From: Shimwellia blattae DSM 4481 = NBRC 105725
GTDB taxonomy: Bacteria > Pseudomonadota > Gammaproteobacteria > Enterobacterales > Enterobacteriaceae
NCBI RefSeq assembly: GCF_000262305.1
Contig: NC_017910.1
Location: forward strand, 744,001-808,000
DNA: 64,000 nt
Reading direction: 5' to 3'
Under the pieces are notes generated by a model. That model was not told the origin of the DNA and made no database searches. It worked only from the letters and a program-made list of their open reading frames with translations. This document shows, piece after piece, positions 8,381 through 16,725 of the stretch. The position numbers were made by a program, and so were the translations under genes. Each line of letters begins with the position of its first letter. Positions within the stretch are counted from its first letter, which is position 1.

Positions 8381-11300
8381 TTAAAATTTCTCAATCACCG
8401 TGCGGCTGATGATTTCGTCCTGCACCTCTTTGCACAGCTCAACGAAGTAGGCGCTGTAACCGGCAACGCGCACGATAAGGTCGCGGTATTTCTCCGGCTC
8501 CTGCTGCGCCTTTTTCAGCACTTCGTTATCCACATAGCTGAACTGCATCTGGCCGTTGCCGAGGATAGACGCGGTACGCAGCAGCGTAATCAGACCGTGG
8601 CGGCCCTCCTGGGTATCCAGCAACCCTTTGAGGAACTTGAAGTTATGCACCATGCCGATGTTCATGGTCTCCACGTTCATCTTGCTGACCGACTTGATAA
8701 TCGCCGTCGGGCCTTGTTTATCCGCGCCCTGGGTCGGGCTGATCCCGTCAGAGAGCGGCATCCACGCCAGGCGGCCGTTGGGGGTGGCGTTGGTCAGCTC
8801 ACCAATTGGCGTGTTGTTGGAGATGGACAAGGTGCCGTGGCTGAGGGTGGAGTAGAGCATCTGGTATTTGCGGCACTCTTTCTCGGTCCACTCGGTAATA
8901 TCCAGCGCATACTGGTCGGCATAGTTGTCGTCGTTGCCGTATTTCGGCGCGTTCAGACAGTCGCGGCGCAGCGCTTCATAGCCTTCAAAGTTCGCCAGCA
9001 GCGCATCGCGAATCTGTTCGAGGGTGTATTTGCGCTCGTCGAACACCAGCTTGCGGATGGCCGCCATGGAGTCCACATAGGTCGCCAGCCCTGAGAAAAT
9101 CAGCCCCGGCCCGTGGTTGACCATAGCCCCCCCGGCGGCAACGTCTTTGCCGCTCTCCATGCAGCCTTCCACCAGCAGGGACATCAGCGGTTTGGGGGCC
9201 ACATCGCGGTGAACACGCTGGCTGATAACCGTACCAATGGCCGACAGGCGCACGATATGGGCAATCTGCTGTTTTACGGCCGCGTCGAACGCTTCAAACG
9301 TGTTCAGGTTTTGCAGCTCACCGGTATCCAGCCCCTGGTAGCTGTCAAATAGCACCATCCGCCCCCGGTTGAGCACAAACTCAATGGCGATAGGCCACTG
9401 GGTGTAACCGGTGGAGGTCCACTGGTAGATACGCCCGGATTTCTGGGGCTCCACGCAGCCCATCAGGCAGTAGTCGCGGGCGTCTTCAAAATCGAAACCC
9501 TTGCGCAGCATCATTTTGATGTGGGAGTCGTCAAAGTGGCAGGCCGGGAAGCCCATACCCGCTTTCACCACGTCGACGATTTTTTCCATATATTTCTGGG
9601 GCGACTGGTTGTGGATACGGCAGGCCAGCGACGGCTGGTACACCTTCACAAAGCGCACGGCATCCATAATCAGGTAGGTCAGATCGTTACAGGCATCCCC
9701 GCCGCTGCGCTTCTGGCCGCCAACGGTCAGGTTGATAAACGGCTGATAACCGGCGAAATATTTGGCCCCCAGCTCGCTCGACATCCACATCAGTTCGGCG
9801 CATTTGATAATAAACGCCTGTAACAGCTCCAGGGCGGACTCCCGGGTGAGGCGGCCTTCGCGGATGTCGGCTTCGAACATCGGGTAGCAATACTGGTCCA
9901 CACGGCCCAGGGAGAGCCCGGTCTGGTTCTCTTCAATTTCAAACAGCGATTCGACAGTCCAGATACTCTGCAACGCTTCCTGCAGGGTTTTCGGCGGGTT
10001 TGCCGGGACATTCTCGTTCACATCGGCAATGGTCAGCAGCTCGGCCCGGCGCCGGGCGTCTTGCTCTTTCACCGCCAGTTCGCGGGCGTGGGCGGCAATG
10101 CGGCGGGCGTAACCCATGACCCCTTCGCAGGTTTCGATTGCCGCTTTGTAGTAGTAGATACGGTCGATATCTTCCGGGTTTTCCATGCTCAGGCAGGCCA
10201 GGTGCGCCTCGGCATCGGCTTTAATGCCGTTCATCCCTTTGGTGAACAGTAAAACGTCATAGCCCGGGCAGGTGTCGCCGCCGCCGTTGATCTGGTGGTA
10301 GGAGAGATCGCTGACAAAGGTCTCGCCGCTGAAGGCCCAGACCCCGGCTTCACGGTACTGCGCTTCGCAGATCTCATCCAGTGAGCGGCCTTCCCAGAAG
10401 GGGACAATCTCTTCGCGGATGGTTTTTTTATCCGCTTCGCTGATGTCGAAGGGATCCTGTGCCCGGGTGCTCATGGTGTCGAGCTCGTCGCGGACCCAGC
10501 GCCAGGCGATATCCGGTGAGAAGGCACCCGCGCGCGGCTTGCCGCACGGATGGCCGACAATAAGCTCATCGTCCTGAATCAGAATCGGCGCGGTTTCGCA
10601 GGCGTGGCGGAAGGCTTTGGCGCGCAGCAGAATGGTCGGCATGCCCGGGTTGGCTTTTACCACCTCGGTAAAGGCCAGGGCGCGATAGATAGACACGCTC
10701 GGGCGTACCGTCAGGTAGTGGTCACGCAGGCGCTGCATGCGCGGCGTTAAGCCTTCCATGACCGGCGTACTCCCGGTACTGGCGGCAAATGGCGCACTGG
10801 CGGGCTGCTGCACGCCGCTAAACAGCCGCACCGGCAGGTTCAGGGCGCTGAGGTTACGCTGGGCGCTGATAAACAGGGCGGAGAGTTCGTTGGTGGCGGC
10901 GTTGTCGAGGCTGGCACCGTGGATCATGGCATCAAGCATCGGGTAGCCGTCGGTGGCGCAGGCGGCGCGGACTTCACTTAACTGGGCCAGTTTAAACCAC
11001 AGGCACTCGACTATCTCATAGGCCTGGTCGGCGGTCAGTGCGCCGCTGCTGATATCGCGCTGATAGTAAGGCAGCAGGGCCAGATCCGCCCCCTGCGGGT
11101 TCACCGCGTAGCTGCCGTTGTCCAGCTGTAGCGCCAGCTGGAACAGATAAAACGCCTGGCAGGCTTCTTTAAAGTTGCGGGCCGGGTGGGCCGGAACATG
11201 GCGCAGCATGGCGGCGCTTTCTGCCAGCTCGGCTTTGCGGTAAGCATGGGTTTGCCCGGCGGCCAGCTGTTCGGCGCTGTTAGCCAGGTTCTGCGCCAGC

Positions 11301-11770
11301 GCCAGCAGCGCGTCGCAGGCGTAGACCGCGGCGCGGCAACCGTTCACCTCATCCATGCCGCTGCGGCTGACGGCGCTCCCCAGGGCGCGGGCTTTCTCTT
11401 CCAGCTGATGTTTGATAGCCAGAACGCCTTTTTCCACCACCAGTTTGTAGTCTGGTGAGTCCAGCTCGCTGTTGAGGTTAAGAAACTGAAAGACCGACGG
11501 GCGGCGGGTGGCGCTTTCATCATGGAAAATCGCCCCGTGCGGTTTGCGGGTCTGGTCGCCAACGATAAGCTCATCGGCGCTGACGCTCAGCGGCAGCTGG
11601 CGCATCAGCTCAAAGAAACGGCGCGCCGGTTTCACGGCGGCGGGGATCCCGGCGATATCGCCATCCAGGGCGCTGAGCACGGCGGCATGTTCGGTGCACA
11701 GGGTGCTGGCGTGTGAGAGTAAGCGGTCTGCCAGCACTTTGACGCGCGGCGTTAAGCTGTAGTGTGCCAT
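8381..11770 (-). CDS. cutC: Choline trimethylamine-lyase, long (type II) form
   Basis: A 1129-residue glycyl-radical enzyme that splits choline into trimethylamine and acetaldehyde. Catalytic Cys is near residue 772 in MGCVEPQKSG, followed by YQWTSTGYTQWP, a sequence typical of choline lyases and not of diol dehydratases. The glycyl radical site is Gly1104 (RVAGYSAYF). It is about 280 residues longer than the common CutC; the extra N-terminal part repeats pyruvate-formate-lyase-like segments (FFELMRQLPLSVSADELIVGDQTRKP) that reappear in the main domain near residue 400, so it looks like a partial, radical-free duplicate. This long form marks GRM2 loci of Klebsiella, Proteus and some E. coli. 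Confidence 0.95.
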   Translation of the reverse strand: MAHYSLTPRVKVLADRLLSHASTLCTEHAAVLSALDGDIAGIPAAVKPARRFFELMRQLPLSVSADELIVGDQTRKPHGAIFHDESATRRPSVFQFLNLNSELDSPDYKLVVEKGVLAIKHQLEEKARALGSAVSRSGMDEVNGCRAAVYACDALLALAQNLANSAEQLAAGQTHAYRKAELAESAAMLRHVPAHPARNFKEACQAFYLFQLALQLDNGSYAVNPQGADLALLPYYQRDISSGALTADQAYEIVECLWFKLAQLSEVRAACATDGYPMLDAMIHGASLDNAATNELSALFISAQRNLSALNLPVRLFSGVQQPASAPFAASTGSTPVMEGLTPRMQRLRDHYLTVRPSVSIYRALAFTEVVKANPGMPTILLRAKAFRHACETAPILIQDDELIVGHPCGKPRAGAFSPDIAWRWVRDELDTMSTRAQDPFDISEADKKTIREEIVPFWEGRSLDEICEAQYREAGVWAFSGETFVSDLSYHQINGGGDTCPGYDVLLFTKGMNGIKADAEAHLACLSMENPEDIDRIYYYKAAIETCEGVMGYARRIAAHARELAVKEQDARRRAELLTIADVNENVPANPPKTLQEALQSIWTVESLFEIEENQTGLSLGRVDQYCYPMFEADIREGRLTRESALELLQAFIIKCAELMWMSSELGAKYFAGYQPFINLTVGGQKRSGGDACNDLTYLIMDAVRFVKVYQPSLACRIHNQSPQKYMEKIVDVVKAGMGFPACHFDDSHIKMMLRKGFDFEDARDYCLMGCVEPQKSGRIYQWTSTGYTQWPIAIEFVLNRGRMVLFDSYQGLDTGELQNLNTFEAFDAAVKQQIAHIVRLSAIGTVISQRVHRDVAPKPLMSLLVEGCMESGKDVAAGGAMVNHGPGLIFSGLATYVDSMAAIRKLVFDERKYTLEQIRDALLANFEGYEALRRDCLNAPKYGNDDNYADQYALDITEWTEKECRKYQMLYSTLSHGTLSISNNTPIGELTNATPNGRLAWMPLSDGISPTQGADKQGPTAIIKSVSKMNVETMNIGMVHNFKFLKGLLDTQEGRHGLITLLRTASILGNGQMQFSYVDNEVLKKAQQEPEKYRDLIVRVAGYSAYFVELCKEVQDEIISRTVIEKF

Positions 11771-11793
11771 GTAAGGTTCTCCAAATCTTGTTG

Positions 11794-12948
11794 TCAGTGG
11801 CCCTGTACGGGGGTGCCGGACCAGGCCTGGCGATAAAGCCCGGTTAAGGCGTTGGCGTCTGGCGTGCGTGGGTTGGTCGGGGTGCAGCTGTCCCGCAGCG
11901 CCTGGCCTGTCATCTCTGGCAGGCGGCGGTTGAACTCCGCCGCGTCAATGCCGGTGTCGGCAAGGGTCGCCGGCATCTCAAGGGTCTCTTTTAAGGCCTG
12001 AATGGCGACCAGCAGGCTGGCGACCCCCTGGCGCGGCGTGCTGGCGGGCAGCGCCAGCAGGTGGGCCAGACGGGCATATTTGTGTGCCGCCGGGGTGTCG
12101 CACTGGCCGTGGAAATCGGCGTTCCATGCCACCACTTCTGCCATCAGCAGGGCGTTGGCGCGGCCGTGGGGCACGCGAAATACCCCGCCCAGGGCGTGGG
12201 CCAGGCTGTGGGTGATCCCCAGCGACGCGTTGGTAAACGCGATACCCGCCATGCAGGAGGCGTTATGCATTTTTTCGCGGGCCTGCAGGTCGCGGCCGTT
12301 ACGCCAGCAGGCGGGCAGATAGCGGAATACCTGCTGGACAACGCTCTCTGCCAGCGCGTCGGAAAAGTCGCTGGCCGCGCGGGAAACGTAGGCTTCCAGG
12401 GCGTGGCACAGCACATCCATACCGGTGTCGGCCGTGATGGCCGGTGGCACAGAGGCCACCAGCGTCGGGTCGAGAATGGCGATATCCGGCAGCAGTGAGG
12501 GATCCACCAGGACCAGTTTTTCCGCCCCGGCTTTCACAACCGAAAAGGCCGTGACTTCCGAGCCGGTGCCGCTGGTGGTGGGGATAGCCACGAAGCCGGG
12601 GCGCGGGCGATCCTCACGGGGGCGGGTTTGCGCCAGGGTGAAAATAACCGCTTTGGCCGCGTCGATAACCGAGCCGCCGCCGAGTGCGATAACCAGATCC
12701 GGGTAGTGGCTGTCCATCAGCGTCATGCCGCGTACCACGGTGGCGATATCCGGATCTGCCACCACATCGTCCCAGACTTGCCAGGCGATGCCGCGTGCGC
12801 TCAGCAGGGCCGTTACGCGCCCGGCAAGGCCAAATTTCACCATGGCCTGATCGGTCACCAGCAGCACGTTGCGGGCGGAGAGCTCGTTCAGCACCGAGAG
12901 GGCGTCCTGGCCGAAGCAAATCCGTGGTTTTAGTAAAAATTCACTCAT
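11794..12948 (-). CDS. cutO: Iron-containing alcohol dehydrogenase of the microcompartment
   Basis: A 384-residue group III (Fe-type) alcohol dehydrogenase that would reduce acetaldehyde to ethanol and regenerate NAD+ for the aldehyde dehydrogenase. NAD-binding GGGSVIDAAK and the metal-ligand histidines in CHALEAYVS and THSLAHALGG are present. ATG 12948 has GAGGAG eleven bases upstream; the in-frame GTG at 12960 lies directly on that site and is unlikely. It lies between the vertex-protein gene and cutC. Confidence 0.92.
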   Translation of the reverse strand: MSEFLLKPRICFGQDALSVLNELSARNVLLVTDQAMVKFGLAGRVTALLSARGIAWQVWDDVVADPDIATVVRGMTLMDSHYPDLVIALGGGSVIDAAKAVIFTLAQTRPREDRPRPGFVAIPTTSGTGSEVTAFSVVKAGAEKLVLVDPSLLPDIAILDPTLVASVPPAITADTGMDVLCHALEAYVSRAASDFSDALAESVVQQVFRYLPACWRNGRDLQAREKMHNASCMAGIAFTNASLGITHSLAHALGGVFRVPHGRANALLMAEVVAWNADFHGQCDTPAAHKYARLAHLLALPASTPRQGVASLLVAIQALKETLEMPATLADTGIDAAEFNRRLPEMTGQALRDSCTPTNPRTPDANALTGLYRQAWSGTPVQGH

Positions 12949-12963
12949 GGGGTTATTCACTCC

Positions 12964-13221
12964 TCAGGCGTCCCGAAACACGTTCTCGACAATGGCGACC
13001 ACCGACATCGCCTTGTAGCGGTCTTTATTGAGCGCGAAATACTCCTCCGCCAGCACGATGTCGTGCATTCCTGCGCCAACGCTGTCGACGGCGACCCAGG
13101 TCTGGTCTTTCATCGGCTGCTGGTTGTCATCTAACCGGGTGACTAACAGCAGGTTGCTGCCGCGCAGTTCATCGCACTTTTGCGTGGCGACCACATGGCC
13201 GGTTACCTTTGCGAGAATCAT
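12964..13221 (-). CDS. cmcD: EutN/CcmL-type shell vertex (pentamer) protein
   Basis: An 85-residue BMC pentamer that caps shell vertices. The family opening MILAKVTGHVVATQK, the core WVAVDSVGAGMHDIVLAEE and the end AIVENV are all visible. A single such gene is enough for a closed shell. It lies 25 bases after the aldehyde dehydrogenase gene. Confidence 0.93.
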   Translation of the reverse strand: MILAKVTGHVVATQKCDELRGSNLLLVTRLDDNQQPMKDQTWVAVDSVGAGMHDIVLAEEYFALNKDRYKAMSVVAIVENVFRDA

Positions 13222-13246
13222 TGTTTTATCGCCTTATATCAGGGTG

Positions 13247-14839
13247 TTATTTACCAAGGCGTTCCAGTACCTGGCGGATAACACGTTCCACGTTTTGCTC
13301 GTTGATGTCGTTTGTCGCCTCAGTGGCGGCGCCTGCTGTGGCGAAGCGGTCATCGCTGCCGGTGGCGGCGCTGATCGGGGCCGTGAAGCGCGCGTCATCA
13401 AGAATGCTGGGCTGCGGGCAATGTGCCGGGGCGGCCATGGCGGGCTGGGGCTCCGGGCGGCTGCCTGGTGCGCGCAGCTCATCAACCGAGCGCACCCCGT
13501 AGCCCACTTTGCGGATATTGAGCAGGTTCAGCGGGCCGACGTTGTCTGAGCTTGAGCCACCGCCTACCGCACCACAGCCGAGGGTGAGCGCCGGGGAGAT
13601 GTTGGTGGTCGCGCCAATCCCGCCCAGCGCTGCCGGGGTATTGATCAGAATGCGGTTGACCGGTTTTTCAAGGCAGAACTGGCGGATAACGTCCTGGTTG
13701 CGGGTGTGGATCACCAGGGTATGGCCGAGCCCTTCATTGGTCAGCAGCTCTACCACGCGGTGGCAGGCGGCTTTCCAGTCCTCTTCCACATACAGGCCGA
13801 GTACCGGGCACAGTTTTTCACGCGAGTAGGGGTTTTTCGGGGATACGGTGGACTGCCTGGCGATCAGCACTCTGGTGCTGGCCGGGACACTAAAGCCCGC
13901 CATCTGGCTCAGGTGCAGCGCGGTTTTGCCCACCACTTGCGGGTTGATGGTGCCGTTGGCGCGCAGCAGCAGTGCCGCCATTTTCGCCGCCTCGTCGTCG
14001 TTCATGAAGTAAACGCCCTGGGCTTCCAGCTCCCGGTGTACTTCGTCGTAAATGCAGCGCTCCACAATGACCGACTGCTCAGAGGCGCAGATAACGCCGT
14101 TATCGAAGGTTTTGCTGGTGACGATATCTTTCACCGCCTGGTGAATATCGGCGCTGCGCTCAATAAACGCCGGGCCGTTACCCGGGCCTCCGCTGATGGT
14201 CGGGGTGCCGGAGGCATAAGCCGCGCGCACCATGCCTTCACCGCCGGTGGCGAGGATCAGCGAGACGTCTTTGCTGTGCATCAGTTCGGAGGTGGCATCG
14301 AGCGTCAACTGGGTGATGCCGTCTACGCTGCCTGCCGGTGCGCCTGCCGCCTGGGCTGCGCGTTTGACGATTTCAATCGCTTTCAGGCTGCACTGGCGCG
14401 CCCCCGGGTGCGGCGAGAAGATAATCGCATTACCGGCTTTGAGGGCAATCAGCGCTTTGTAGATAACGGTGGAGGTCGGATTTGTTGAGGGGACCAGCGC
14501 ACAAATCACGCCCAGCGGCACGCCCACATCCATCACTTTTTTTACCGGGTCGTCATGAATGATGCCTACGGTCTTGATATCTTTGATGGCGTCGTAGACG
14601 CGCAGCGACGCGAAGCGGTTTTTCAGCACTTTGTCCTGCCAGTTGCCAAAACCTGTCTCTTCCGCGGCCATTTTCGCCAGCGCTTCGGCGTGGTGCGCTG
14701 CTTCCTGGGCCACGTTTTTCACGATGGCGTCGATTTGCTGCTGCGAAAAGGTGGCCAGAATCGCCTGCGCCTTTTTGGCGTTGCGCACCAGTTCCCGCGC
14801 GTTCTGCCGGGACTGCAAATCGTTATCCAGTTCAATCAT
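13247..14839 (-). CDS. cutF: CoA-acylating acetaldehyde dehydrogenase of the microcompartment
   Basis: A 530-residue EutE/PduP-like enzyme making acetyl-CoA from acetaldehyde, CoA and NAD+. The catalytic cysteine is in NGVICASEQSVIV and the nucleotide loop in TGGEGMVRAAYASG. After the catalytic domain (to about residue 440) there is a Pro/Ala-rich linker and a C-terminal amphipathic helix (EQNVERVIRQVLERLGK), a typical encapsulation peptide. ATG 14839 is chosen as AAGGA lies seven bases upstream; the ATG at 14854 has no ribosome site. Confidence 0.92.
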   Translation of the reverse strand: MIELDNDLQSRQNARELVRNAKKAQAILATFSQQQIDAIVKNVAQEAAHHAEALAKMAAEETGFGNWQDKVLKNRFASLRVYDAIKDIKTVGIIHDDPVKKVMDVGVPLGVICALVPSTNPTSTVIYKALIALKAGNAIIFSPHPGARQCSLKAIEIVKRAAQAAGAPAGSVDGITQLTLDATSELMHSKDVSLILATGGEGMVRAAYASGTPTISGGPGNGPAFIERSADIHQAVKDIVTSKTFDNGVICASEQSVIVERCIYDEVHRELEAQGVYFMNDDEAAKMAALLLRANGTINPQVVGKTALHLSQMAGFSVPASTRVLIARQSTVSPKNPYSREKLCPVLGLYVEEDWKAACHRVVELLTNEGLGHTLVIHTRNQDVIRQFCLEKPVNRILINTPAALGGIGATTNISPALTLGCGAVGGGSSSDNVGPLNLLNIRKVGYGVRSVDELRAPGSRPEPQPAMAAPAHCPQPSILDDARFTAPISAATGSDDRFATAGAATEATNDINEQNVERVIRQVLERLGK

Positions 14840-14892
14840 GAGTCTATCCTTCATCAGACGAAAAGAGTGGGGACGGGGCGTGCCCTGTCAGG

Positions 14893-15171
14893 TCATGCTT
14901 TGTGCTGCGCCGCGATTTTTTCGATATCGTTATGCGGGCGCGCAATGACGCGGGAGGTGACGACTTCGCCAATGCGTTTCGCCGCTTCCACGCCGGAATC
15001 CACCGCGGCGTTCACCGCACCGACATCGCCTTTCACCATGGCGGTGACCAGGCCGGAGCCGACATTTTCATAGCCGATAAGCTCCACATTGGCGGCTTTA
15101 CACATGGCGTCTGCGGCTTCAATACAGGCCACCAGACCTTTGGTTTCGATAAGACCAAGCGCTTCTTTCAT
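14893..15171 (-). CDS. cmcC: BMC-domain hexameric shell protein, copy 3
   Basis: A 92-residue single-BMC shell hexamer (MKEALGLIETKGLVACIEAADAM...). It is about 90% identical to its two upstream neighbours; differences cluster at the N-terminus, at VNAAVDSGVEAAKR and in the C-terminal tail (IEKIAAQHKA). Third gene in a head-to-tail triplet. Confidence 0.95.
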   Translation of the reverse strand: MKEALGLIETKGLVACIEAADAMCKAANVELIGYENVGSGLVTAMVKGDVGAVNAAVDSGVEAAKRIGEVVTSRVIARPHNDIEKIAAQHKA

Positions 15172-15183
15172 CAGGTTTCTCCG

Positions 15184-15468
15184 TTAGTCGGCAATTTTGT
15201 AATGCGAGACGATTTTGTTGATGTCGTTGTGCGGGCGGGCGATAACCAGTGAGGTCACCACTTCGCCAATGCGCTGGGCTGATTCCACCCCGGAATCCAC
15301 CGCCGCTTTCACCGCGCCGACATCGCCTTTCACCATGGCGGTGACCAGGCCGGAGCCGACGTTTTCATAGCCGATAAGCTCCACATTGGCGGCTTTACAC
15401 ATGGCATCTGCCGCTTCAATACAGGCCACCAGACCTTTGGTTTCAATCAGACCTAATGCATCACCCAT
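15184..15468 (-). CDS. cmcB: BMC-domain hexameric shell protein, copy 2
   Basis: A 94-residue BMC hexamer whose first 85 residues equal those of copy 1. Only the tail differs (INKIVSHYKIAD against INKIVIKHKA). The pore-side segment NVGSGLVTAMVKGDVGAVK is shared. The pair may therefore differ mainly in the surface formed by the C-terminus. Confidence 0.95.
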   Translation of the reverse strand: MGDALGLIETKGLVACIEAADAMCKAANVELIGYENVGSGLVTAMVKGDVGAVKAAVDSGVESAQRIGEVVTSLVIARPHNDINKIVSHYKIAD

Positions 15469-15485
15469 TTGTGTTCTCCTGGCCC

Positions 15486-15764
15486 TCAGGCCTTGTGTTT
15501 AATGACGATTTTGTTGATGTCGTTATGCGGACGCGCAATCACCAGTGAGGTCACCACCTCGCCAATGCGCTGGGCAGATTCCACCCCGGAATCCACGGCC
15601 GCTTTCACTGCGCCGACGTCGCCCTTCACCATGGCGGTGACCAGGCCGGAGCCGACGTTTTCATAGCCGATCAGTTCGACGTTGGCGGCTTTACACATGG
15701 CGTCTGCCGCCTCAATACAGGCCACCAGACCTTTGGTTTCGATAAGCCCCAATGCATCACCCAT
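15486..15764 (-). CDS. cmcA: BMC-domain hexameric shell protein, copy 1 (first gene of operon)
   Basis: A 92-residue BMC hexamer and the first gene of the 13-gene choline microcompartment operon. ATG 15764 is preceded by GGAGG with normal spacing; a longer in-frame reading upstream lacks BMC similarity. All three copies share long runs of identical DNA in the middle of the gene, a sign of recent duplication or gene conversion. Confidence 0.95.
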   Translation of the reverse strand: MGDALGLIETKGLVACIEAADAMCKAANVELIGYENVGSGLVTAMVKGDVGAVKAAVDSGVESAQRIGEVVTSLVIARPHNDINKIVIKHKA

Positions 15765-16206
15765 CGTGATTTCCTCCAGAACAGGTTTTGTGGTTCGGGA
15801 AAACCGTCCGCGTAACGGCATCAACACGCGGAAGCGGCGTTCGGAATTCACTATAGGGGATGGCGGGTGAAGTGAAATATAAATCCGTAAACGGCACTGT
15901 TTTAGATTTTAATTCTGAAATTTAGCCATTTTTAGCGCTGTATTTATGTGTCTGTGCTGTTTTTGCGGATGGTATTTGTGTGGCGATAAGGCGTTTTTTC
16001 AGGCGTTTTACGAACGGGGAAGTAATGTTAACGGGATGCTAATTTATTGCCGAAGTGGCGTAACATACCCGCCAGATAAGTGTGGTTATGGTCATGTTTT
16101 GCGGTGCAGGGCTAAATGCAAAACGTGCGCTTTCCTCCCGGGGAAAATAGCAGGGAAAAGCGCAGTGTGAGCGGGGACTCATTTTCCCCGCCGGGGGCTG
16201 GCGGGG
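15765..16206 (-). promoter_or_regulatory. Leader and promoter region of the choline microcompartment operon
   Basis: A 442-base stretch without a credible gene, upstream of cmcA. On the minus strand a TATAGT hexamer (plus 15850-15855) could be a -10 element, but no good -35 lies 17 bases ahead of it, which suggests an activator-dependent promoter. I saw no FNR, CRP or sigma-54 site. Hairpins are present at about 16127-16161 (GCGCTTT / AAAAGCGC) and 16186-16206. Confidence 0.4.
16186..16206. terminator. GC-rich hairpin after the ToxR-like partner gene
   Basis: A 7-bp stem (CCCCGCC / GGCGGGG) directly after the stop codon of the minus-strand gene ending at 16207. No T tract follows, so it may act as an RNA end-protecting hairpin or weak terminator. 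Confidence 0.4.
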
Positions 16207-16725
16207 TTAATCGAGGGTGCTGCCGGATTTCAGGGTGCAGATATAGAGTGGCGAATTGATGGAGCTTAACAGGATGGCCTTGTCGTTAAGCTTTTGCGCG
16301 TTAAGGAACAGACCGTCGTGGCTGTCGGACATCTCGCGCATGAAGTAGTCGAAGATGACATCGGGTGATTCGTCAATTGACGAGGCGCTGGACGCCCACT
16401 TCCTGATGCGGTAGTGGCGCTCGGTCGCGGAGATACGTTTGCTGCTGTAGTCGAACTGCACGTAGCGCTGCAAATAGCGGTGACCGGCGGCAGAGTCGGT
16501 ATAGCCTTCCACCACCATGGAGCCGTGGCCGCTGGCGCCGAAGCTGAAATGGATATTGCCGTTGACGTTCTCTTTCCCCATGTCTTCAAAACGCATGATG
16601 GCTTTGGTGGAGCAGCTCATTGCGCCATCGCTCGGGTCCGGCAGCAGGCGCCAGGCGCTGAAGCTGGCCGCGGCGATAAACACCAGGGCAGAAAGGGCGA
16701 AAAAGGAGCGGGGGGCTAATTTCAT
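16207..16725 (-). CDS. Single-pass membrane partner of the ToxR-like regulator
   Basis: A 172-residue protein with an N-terminal membrane anchor (residues 9-30, FFALSALVFIAAASFSAWRLL) and a presumed periplasmic domain of about 140 residues. It overlaps the upstream regulator gene by four bases (ATGA), so the two are co-translated. The layout is that of ToxR-ToxS, TcpP-TcpH or E. coli YqeI-YqeJ, where the second protein protects or tunes the first. No sequence family assigned. Two cysteines (CSTKAIM and YICTLKSG) could form a disulfide. Confidence 0.7.
   Translation of the reverse strand: MKLAPRSFFALSALVFIAAASFSAWRLLPDPSDGAMSCSTKAIMRFEDMGKENVNGNIHFSFGASGHGSMVVEGYTDSAAGHRYLQRYVQFDYSSKRISATERHYRIRKWASSASSIDESPDVIFDYFMREMSDSHDGLFLNAQKLNDKAILLSSINSPLYICTLKSGSTLD

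Noticed and set aside
15946..16170. Small cysteine-rich plus-strand frame upstream of the microcompartment operon.
   Set aside because: No ribosome site, no known small-protein pattern, and it runs across promoter-like DNA and hairpins.
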